64,000 nucleotides of DNA from Methylobacterium segetis. GTDB taxonomy: Bacteria; Pseudomonadota; Alphaproteobacteria; Rhizobiales; Beijerinckiaceae. The notes under the pieces are model-generated. The model did not search any database. It was not told the origin of the DNA and saw only the letters and a list, made by a program, of their open reading frames with translations. Every line of letters begins with the position of its first letter. Positions within the stretch are counted from its first letter, which is position 1. The position numbers were made by a program, and so were the translations under genes. Location of the stretch: the NCBI RefSeq assembly GCF_004348265.1, contig NZ_SMNT01000005.1:1-64000 (forward strand), read 5' to 3'. Of this stretch, positions 58,225-64,000 are shown piece by piece.

Positions 58225-59015
58225 CGGGCCATCTCCGGTGTCTTGAGGTTCGTGGTTTCGAAGGCGGCCGCTTCCTGGCCGGGCTGCACGCTCGCCTCGG
58301 GGACGTGCACGTGCAGGCCGCACTCCTTCTTGGATTCCTGCTCCCACCACCAGCGGCCGGCGCGCTCGGGCTCTCCGACGCGCACCGCCCGGGTGCAGGG
58401 GGCGCAGCCGATCGAGGGGAAGCCCCGATCGTGCAGGACGTTGTAGGGGATGAAATTGTCACGCACGAACGCGTCGACGTCCGCCCGCGTCCAGTCGGCG
58501 AGCGGGTTCACCTTGATCAGCCCGCGCGCCTCGTCGGCCTCGGCGAGGGGCGTGTCGGCGCGGTTGGCCGACTGACCGGCGCGCAGGCCCGTGAACCAGA
58601 TGTCGGCCCCCGCGAGCGCCCGCGCCAGGGGCTCGACCTTGCGGAAGCCGCAGCATGCCTGCCTTGCGGCCACCGAATGGCGAAAACCGTTGATGCCCTC
58701 CTCCCGGACGAATCGTTCCTCGGCCTCACGCTCCGGCGCGTAGGCGCGGATGCGGATGCCGTAGGCCGATTCGGTCTCGGCCCAGACGTCGTAGGTCTCG
58801 GGAAAGAGGCGGCCCGTGTCGAGGGTGACGATCTCCGTGCGGGATCTCGCCATAGCCAGCGCATGCGTCAGCGCCTGATCCTCGATGCCGAGGCTCGTGG
58901 TGAAGACGAGGCGGCCGGGCACCCTGCGCTCGACGAGCGCGATGCGCCCGGCGAGGTCGAGGCCGGCCAGCGCCGCAGACAGCTCGTCCGCAGCCAGAGC
59001 GAGTTCGCGAGTCAT
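58221..59015 (-). CDS. cysH: Phosphoadenylyl-sulfate/adenylyl-sulfate reductase, APS type
   Basis: Reductase of 264 residues producing sulfite from activated sulfate. PP-loop-like region [18 protein letters not shown] is at 41-58. The cysteine pairs CC at 121-122 and Cys204/Cys207 (CAPC) match the [4Fe-4S] of APS reductases, and the catalytic ECGLH Cys is at 232. The iron-sulfur set predicts APS rather than PAPS as substrate. First gene of the leftward operon. Confidence 0.94.
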   Translation of the reverse strand: MTRELALAADELSAALAGLDLAGRIALVERRVPGRLVFTTSLGIEDQALTHALAMARSRTEIVTLDTGRLFPETYDVWAETESAYGIRIRAYAPEREAEERFVREEGINGFRHSVAARQACCGFRKVEPLARALAGADIWFTGLRAGQSANRADTPLAEADEARGLIKVNPLADWTRADVDAFVRDNFIPYNVLHDRGFPSIGCAPCTRAVRVGEPERAGRWWWEQESKKECGLHVHVPEASVQPGQEAAAFETTNLKTPEMAR

Positions 59016-59047
59016 GGGCAATTGATCGGGTATCTGTGGGTACCTTC

Positions 59048-59081
59048 TTGTCCGGCCCCTGAAATGTTCGCTATAACGAAC
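59048..59081 (+). promoter_or_regulatory. Candidate promoter with palindromic operator between the sulfate operons
   Basis: Rightward -35 TTGTCC (59048-59053), 18 bases, -10 TATAAC (59072-59077). A perfect palindrome GTTCG-CTATAA-CGAAC (59066-59081) covers the -10, a classical operator position. It lies between cysH (ending leftward) and the Lrp/AsnC regulator gene, so it could be the regulator's site. A minus-strand TTGACA (59089-59084) could serve cysH but its -10 is poor. Confidence 0.6.
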
Positions 59082-59253
59082 GGTGTCAAGGCTGGAGCCG
59101 TGTCCCGGGCCGGTCTTGCACCGCAGTAGGAAGCCCGACGGCAACCGAGGCGGGTGCCGACAGGTTGCCTGGTCGAGGAAGATCCTTCTCATACCAGGCT
59201 CACATCCGTGCGAGCGCGCACCTGCCTTCGTTCACGAGCAAGAGAGGTCCGGC

Positions 59254-59757
59254 TTGGATTCGATCGACCTGAAGATCCTCGCGCTTCTGCAGCAGGACGC
59301 CACGCTCTCCATCGCCGCCATCGGCGAGAAGGTGGGCCTCTCCCAGACCCCGTGCTGGAAGCGGATCCAGCGGCTTGAGGCGGACGGCGTGATCGACCGG
59401 CGGGTGGCCGTGCTCGACCCCGTCAAGCTCGGGCTCGGCCTGACCGTTTTCGTCTCGATCGAGACGGCGGATCACTCGAAGGAGTGGCTCGACCGATTCG
59501 CCTCGACCGTCGCGGCGATGCCGGAGGTGCTCGAGTTCTATCGAATGGCGGGCGACGTGGACTACATGCTGCGGGTCGTGGTCGCCGACATGCGTGCCTA
59601 CGACACGTTCTACAAGCAGCTCATCGCGACGCTGCCTCTCAAGAACGTGACATCGCGATTTGCCATGGAGAAGGTGAAGTCGACGACGGCCCTCCCGCTT
59701 CCGGCACCGCCGACCAACACCCGCCACGTGCCGGTCCTGGCACTGGCCGGAGAATAA
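59254..59757 (+). CDS. Lrp/AsnC family transcriptional regulator
   Basis: Regulator of 167 residues. The N-terminal helix-turn-helix reads [20 protein letters not shown]-type followed by [19 protein letters not shown]; the C-terminal RAM domain starts [16 protein letters not shown] and ends with a Pro/Thr tail. The start is TTG at 59254, with AGAGAGG six bases upstream. It lies between the divergent cysHDN and cysJI operons, so it probably controls sulfate reduction, sensing an amino acid or sulfur metabolite. Confidence 0.9.
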   Translation: MDSIDLKILALLQQDATLSIAAIGEKVGLSQTPCWKRIQRLEADGVIDRRVAVLDPVKLGLGLTVFVSIETADHSKEWLDRFASTVAAMPEVLEFYRMAGDVDYMLRVVVADMRAYDTFYKQLIATLPLKNVTSRFAMEKVKSTTALPLPAPPTNTRHVPVLALAGE

Positions 59758-59866
59758 GCTTCTCTTTTGCGTCGCAACAGCGAATGGCTCTTCTACCGCG
59801 AGGTCGTTCTGTAAAACGGACATTCCCCGTTGACAGAAGCCGTCGCGCAGACGACATGGTCTCTTG

Positions 59867-61633
59867 ATGTCCCGACAAGCACTCCTCCCCCGCACCGCAC
59901 CGTTCGGCGATACCGAGCGGGCCAGCCTCGACTCCGTGCTGGGGACGGCGACACCGATCCAGCGGGCATGGCTCGCGGGCTTCCTCGCCGGCCTCGACGC
60001 GGCAGGGGGCCAGCCCGCGTCGGCGCCCGCCGCGCCTCCCAAGGCTGCCGAGCCGCTCGCCATCGTCTATGCAAGCGAGTCCGGCAATTCGGAGAAGCTC
60101 GCCGGCGATGTGGCGAAGCTCGCCCGCAAGAGCGGCTTCAAGCCCAAGGTGATCGACTTCGCGGATCTCGAGTTGGCGAACCTCGCCAAGGAGAAGCGCA
60201 TCGTGGCGATCGCCGCGACCTGGGGCGAGGGCGAGCCTCCGGCCCGGGCCGTGCGGGCCTACAACGAGTTGATGGGCGACGGCGCGCCGCGTCTCGACGG
60301 GGCCGAGTTCAGCGTGCTGGCGCTCGGCGACACGAGCTATGCCGAGTTCTGCGCCATCGGGAAGGCGCTCGACGAGCGGTTCGAGGCGCTCGGCGCCAAG
60401 CGGGCCTTCGAGCGCGCCGACCTCGACCTCGATTTCGACAAGCCCGCCGCGGAGTGGATCAAGGGCGCCCTCAAGGCGCTCGCCCCGCCGGCTGCCGCGG
60501 CCGACAACGTGGTCGCCGTCGATTTCGCCCGGGGCGGCCACGATGAGGATGCCGAACCGAGCCGCGACCCGGTCGTGGTCGAGGTCGTCGATCATGTGAA
60601 CTTGAATTCGTCGCGCTCCGACAAGGAGACGATCCACCTCGCGCTCGCCTTCGAGGACGGGGCGCCGGCCTACGAGCCGGGCGACTCGCTGGAGATCTAT
60701 CCCGAGAACGACCCGCAGCTCGTCGAGGACATCCTGAAGGCCGCGGGCCTGACGGGCGACGAAGCCCTGCGCCGCGCCCTCCTCGCCGAACGCGACATCA
60801 CCACGCTGTCGGCCACCACCGTCGAGCGTTTCGTCAAGGCGACCGGGCACGAGGAGGCGAAGCGCCTGATCGAGAGCGGGGAGGTTCGCGCCTGGATCGA
60901 GGGCCGCCACCTAATCGACCTGATCGAGACCTATCCGGCCAAGCTCACGGCCGAGCACCTGAACGCCGTCACCAGGCCCCTGCCGCCGCGGGCCTACTCG
61001 ATCGCATCCTCGCGCAAGGAGGTGGGCGACGAGGTTCATCTCGTGATCGCCGCCGTGCGCTACGAGACCCACGGCCGGTCCCGGTCCGGCGTCGCCTCGG
61101 TTCACGTGGCCGACCGGATCCGGAACGGGGCCAAGCTCCGCGTGAAGCTGAAGCCGAACCGCCACTTCCGCCTGCCGGCCGATCCCGCCACCGACATCAT
61201 CATGGTCGGCCCCGGCACCGGCGTCGCCCCCTTCCGCGCCTTCGTGCAGGAGCGCCGCGCCGCCGAGGCGCCCGGCCGGTCGTGGCTGTTCTTCGGCGAC
61301 CGCCATTTCACCCACGACTTCCTGTACCAGCTCGAATGGCAGGACGCGCTGGAAGATCGCTCGCTGACGCAGATCGACGTGGCCTTCTCGCGCGACCAGC
61401 CCGAGAAGATCTACGTGCAGGACCGCCTGTTCGAGCGCCGCAGGGAGCTCGTGGAATGGCTCGATGCGGGCGCCCACCTCTACGTCTGCGGCGATGCGAA
61501 GAACATGGCCAAGGACGTGCGGGCGGCCGTCGTCAGGTCCTACGCCGACGTGAAGGGCCTCTCGGATGCCGAGGCCGAGGCTGCCGTCGCGGGCCTGGAG
61601 CGGGCGCACCGCTATCAGCAGGACGTTTACTGA
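59867..61633 (+). CDS. cysJ: Assimilatory sulfite reductase, flavoprotein subunit
   Basis: Flavoprotein of 588 residues that passes electrons from NADPH to CysI. A short N-terminal segment (IQRAWLAGFLAGLDAA) precedes the flavodoxin domain (VYASESGNSEKLAGDVAKLA, FMN site), then the FAD domain with RAYSIASSRKEVGDEV, and the NADPH part with VGPGTGVAPFRAFVQER and LYVCGDAKNMAKDVR. ATG at 59867 is preferred over TTG at 59864. A TTGACA motif at 59830-59835 might give a nearly leaderless mRNA. Operon with cysI. Confidence 0.94.
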   Translation: MSRQALLPRTAPFGDTERASLDSVLGTATPIQRAWLAGFLAGLDAAGGQPASAPAAPPKAAEPLAIVYASESGNSEKLAGDVAKLARKSGFKPKVIDFADLELANLAKEKRIVAIAATWGEGEPPARAVRAYNELMGDGAPRLDGAEFSVLALGDTSYAEFCAIGKALDERFEALGAKRAFERADLDLDFDKPAAEWIKGALKALAPPAAAADNVVAVDFARGGHDEDAEPSRDPVVVEVVDHVNLNSSRSDKETIHLALAFEDGAPAYEPGDSLEIYPENDPQLVEDILKAAGLTGDEALRRALLAERDITTLSATTVERFVKATGHEEAKRLIESGEVRAWIEGRHLIDLIETYPAKLTAEHLNAVTRPLPPRAYSIASSRKEVGDEVHLVIAAVRYETHGRSRSGVASVHVADRIRNGAKLRVKLKPNRHFRLPADPATDIIMVGPGTGVAPFRAFVQERRAAEAPGRSWLFFGDRHFTHDFLYQLEWQDALEDRSLTQIDVAFSRDQPEKIYVQDRLFERRRELVEWLDAGAHLYVCGDAKNMAKDVRAAVVRSYADVKGLSDAEAEAAVAGLERAHRYQQDVY

Positions 61634-61784
61634 CCCGCTGCCGCCGGGATTTCCCCTCCCCTCGCGGGGACGGGCCTCAGGGGTCGAGGACGTTCCGCAC
61701 AGAGCGATGCGGTCCTCTCGATCCCTCCCCACCTCCTCCCTCCTCCCCACGAGCGGGCGGAGACGCTATCACCGGACCGCCGCC

Positions 61785-63587
61785 ATGACCGACCGCAAGC
61801 CTTCCTCCGAGCGGGTCTACGAGACGCCGCCGACCGACCGGCCCATCTCCGAGGCGGAGGCCGCGCGGACGGCCGGGCTTGCCCATAACGAGCACATCAA
61901 GATCGCGAGCGGCTATCTCCGCGGCACCCTGGCCGACGGGCTTCTCAAGCACGCCACCGGCGCCATCTCGGAAGATGACGGTCAGCTCGTGAAGTTCCAC
62001 GGGATGTACCTGCAGGACGACCGGGACCTCCGGCCCGAGCGCACCAAGAAGAAGCTCGACAAGGCCTACAGCTTCATGATCCGGCTCCGCATCGCGGGCG
62101 GCGTCGTGACCCCGAAGCAGTGGCTGATCCTCGACAACATCGCCACCACCTACGCCAACGGCACGCTGCGGGCGACGACGCGGCAGACCTTCCAGTATCA
62201 CGGCGTCATCAAGTCGAACCTGAAGCGGACGATGGCCGGCATCGACGCGGCGCTCCTCGACACGATCGCCGCCTGCGGCGACGTGAACCGCAATGTGATG
62301 GCGGCGACGAACCCGGCGCAGACCGGCGCGCACAAGGCCGCCTACGACCTTGCCAAGACCATCTCGGATTCGCTCCTTCCCAAGACGAACGCGTGGCGCG
62401 AGATCTGGCTCGACGGCGAGCGGGTGATCGGCGGCGAGGATGCGGCGGAGGTCGAGCCGATCTACGGCAAGACCTACCTGCCGCGGAAGTTCAAGACCGT
62501 GATCGCCGTGCCGCCCTCGAACGAGGTCGACATCTTCGCCCACGATCTCGGCTTCATCGCGATCCTCGACAAGAAGGGCAAGGTGACGGGCTGGAACGTC
62601 ACCGTCGGCGGCGGCATGGGCATGACCCACGGCGAGACCGACACCTTCCCGCGCACGGCCGACGTGATGCTGTTCTGCGAGCCTGCCGACGCCCTGAAGG
62701 TGGCCGAAGCGGTGATGACGGTCCAGCGAGACTGGGGCAACCGCAAGAGCCGCAAGAACGCGCGCCTGAAGTACACGATCGAGCGCTACGGCCTCGCGGC
62801 TTTCCGCGCGGAGGTGGAGAAGCGCGTCGGCAAGAAGCTCGCCGATCCGAAGCCCTTCAAGTTCGAGAGCAACGGCGACCGCTACGGCTGGGTCGAAGGC
62901 GAGGACGGGCGCCACCACCTCACCCTCTTCGTGCCCTCCGGCCGCGTGAAGGACATCGAGGGCGGCCCGCAATTCCTGTCGGGCCTGCGCCGCATCGCCG
63001 AGGTGCACGAGGGCGATTTCCGGCTGACCGGAAACCAGAACGTGATCATCGCGAACGTCCCGGCGGCCAAGCGGGCCGAGATCGACGCGCTCGTCGAGGA
63101 ATACGGCCTGACGAAGGGCGCGGGCGCCCTGCGCCGGAACAGCATGGCCTGCGTCGCGCTGCCGACCTGCGGCCTCGCCCTCGCCGAGAGCGAGCGCTAC
63201 CTGCCCGACCTCATCACCGAGCTCGAGGAGAGCCTCGCCCGCCACGGCTTGGCGGAGGACGAGATCACCATCCGCATGACGGGCTGCCCGAACGGCTGCG
63301 CCCGCCCGTTCATCGCCGAGATCGGCCTCGTGGGCCGCGGGCCCGAGCGCTACCACCTGTATCTCGGCGCCGCCTTCGACGGGTCTCGCCTCGGCAAGCT
63401 CTACGCCGAGGACGTGACGGCGGCCGAGATCCGTCCGACGCTCGAGCCGCTCTTCGCGGCCTATGCGAAGGAACGCACGACAGGCGAGCGCTTCGGCGAC
63501 TACCTGATCCGCGCTGGCTACGTGGCCCGCACGATCAACGGTCCGGACTTCCACGAGCAGACCGGATCGCTGAAGAGCGCAGCCTGA
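61785..63587 (+). CDS. cysI: Assimilatory sulfite reductase, hemoprotein subunit
   Basis: Siroheme/[4Fe-4S] enzyme of 600 residues reducing sulfite to sulfide. Cluster ligands are the Cys pairs CVALPTC (456 and 462) and CPNGC (501 and 505). Other blocks are NEHIKIASGYLRGTLADGL, RATTRQTFQYHGVIKSNLK and RLTGNQNVIIANV. The E. coli-like length and the CysJ partner identify the NADPH-type enzyme. 150 bases of GC-rich palindromic sequence separate it from cysJ. Confidence 0.95.
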   Translation: MTDRKPSSERVYETPPTDRPISEAEAARTAGLAHNEHIKIASGYLRGTLADGLLKHATGAISEDDGQLVKFHGMYLQDDRDLRPERTKKKLDKAYSFMIRLRIAGGVVTPKQWLILDNIATTYANGTLRATTRQTFQYHGVIKSNLKRTMAGIDAALLDTIAACGDVNRNVMAATNPAQTGAHKAAYDLAKTISDSLLPKTNAWREIWLDGERVIGGEDAAEVEPIYGKTYLPRKFKTVIAVPPSNEVDIFAHDLGFIAILDKKGKVTGWNVTVGGGMGMTHGETDTFPRTADVMLFCEPADALKVAEAVMTVQRDWGNRKSRKNARLKYTIERYGLAAFRAEVEKRVGKKLADPKPFKFESNGDRYGWVEGEDGRHHLTLFVPSGRVKDIEGGPQFLSGLRRIAEVHEGDFRLTGNQNVIIANVPAAKRAEIDALVEEYGLTKGAGALRRNSMACVALPTCGLALAESERYLPDLITELEESLARHGLAEDEITIRMTGCPNGCARPFIAEIGLVGRGPERYHLYLGAAFDGSRLGKLYAEDVTAAEIRPTLEPLFAAYAKERTTGERFGDYLIRAGYVARTINGPDFHEQTGSLKSAA

Positions 63588-63600
63588 CGCTCACCCCTCG

Positions 63601-63620
63601 CCTGCCCCCTCGGGGGCAGG
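63601..63620. terminator. GC-rich hairpin after cysI
   Basis: CCTGCCCCCTCGGGGGCAGG is a nearly perfect stem-loop 13 bases after the cysI stop. There is no T run, so it is either a repeat-type stem or a factor-dependent end of the cysJI transcript. Confidence 0.45.
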
Positions 63621-63771
63621 TCACCGTGCCCGAAAGGCCCGATGCAAGCTCGGCAGTAGAGGCAGCCGCCGCAACTGCCGAGCTTCAGTTCGCGCACGCG
63701 AAAATGCTTGGCGCTCCGTGAACCGTTGCTTGAGCCGGCCGTTGTCAGCTTGAGTTCGCTGGGAGGGGCAC

Positions 63772-63969
63772 ATGGCCAAGCACGAGATCCTCGGCTTTTT
63801 CGAGCATCGCCGGGACGGCGCCTGGGTCTGCGTGAAGCCGTTCACGCTGACGACGAAGAGCGCCAGCGTCGACATTCGGCAGGGCATGCGCTTCGATTAC
63901 GGCAAGCGCGTCGGCGGGGTCGACCTCGCGGAATACCTCGAACAGCTCGGGTCGCAATTCGGCTCCTGA
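63772..63969 (+). CDS. Small hypothetical protein
   Basis: Protein of 65 residues beginning MAKHEILGFFEHRRDGAWVC, with FTLTTKSASVDIRQGMRFDY and a charged C-terminus. GGGAGGGG just upstream of the ATG is a strong Shine-Dalgarno sequence. It is 184 bases after cysI and probably separately expressed. No family recognised. Confidence 0.65.
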   Translation: MAKHEILGFFEHRRDGAWVCVKPFTLTTKSASVDIRQGMRFDYGKRVGGVDLAEYLEQLGSQFGS

Positions 63970-64000
63970 GCCGTCGGCGCGGTACGGAGGCTGATCAGGT

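Noticed and set aside
61677-63554. A minus-strand frame (625 residues) antisense to cysI
   Set aside because: Shadow of cysI; composition-driven and without domain features.

Overview
The window looks like core chromosome of a GC-rich alphaproteobacterium, almost certainly a Methylobacterium/Methylorubrum-type facultative methylotroph. The strongest evidence is the leftward cluster at 19601-29916. Read in the direction of transcription it is sgaA-hprA-mtdA-fchA-mtkA-mtkB-ppc-mclA, the assimilatory serine-cycle operon arrangement known from Methylobacterium extorquens. I see no tRNA or rRNA gene, insertion sequence, prophage, CRISPR array or origin. Coding density is high and codon use is uniform, so I see no clear horizontally acquired island.

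Layout. 64-5469: rightward sulfonate-utilisation operon (FMN reductase, two tandem SsuA-like binding proteins, SsuC, SsuB, SsuD). 5507-8563: mutY (leftward), a TM2 membrane protein, a DciA/DUF721 protein and a DsbA-like thiol oxidoreductase. 8692-11525: the Fo half of ATP synthase (atpI-atpB-atpE-b'-b) with a clear sigma70-type promoter, two hairpins after atpE and an intrinsic terminator. 11559-19441: mixed housekeeping genes (ABC-2 exporter, alpha/beta hydrolase, FkbM methyltransferase, sfsA, CinA-like protein, FNT channel, small exported or hypothetical proteins, HbpS/GlcG-like protein). 19601-29916: serine-cycle operon. 29917-30663: long divergent intergenic region containing an A/T-rich block.

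30664-34351: LpxH-like phosphoesterase plus GT4 pair, rnhB, and a PA0069-type radical SAM protein. 34529-41506: small polysaccharide locus (GT2-like protein, moaB inserted in reverse, a GT2/GT4 two-part protein, GT4, Wzz/GumC-type protein, WecG/TagA-type transferase). 41529-49597: nudK-like, tusA-like, a Gly/Tyr-rich exported protein, gshA, rsmE, ubiA, cysQ, a cold-shock protein. 49897-55796: small hypotheticals, a PfpI/DJ-1 protein, aspartate aminotransferase, an LLM flavoprotein. 55892-63587: assimilatory sulfate reduction, with cysH-cysD-cysN leftward and an Lrp/AsnC regulator-cysJ-cysI rightward around one divergent control region.

Together the window carries two sulfur-acquisition routes: sulfonates through Ssu, and sulfate through CysDN/CysH/CysJI with CysQ nearby. 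CysH has the cysteine set of an iron-sulfur APS reductase, and no APS kinase is present, so direct APS reduction is the likely route. No obviously new multi-gene system stands out. The most interesting leads are regulatory: a palindrome between the sulfate operons, hairpins after atpE, a tusA start codon abutting a terminator, and an A/T-rich repeat-bearing block upstream of the serine-cycle operon. Protein-level leads are a MutY with an AT-hook-like tail and the compact glycosyltransferase locus.
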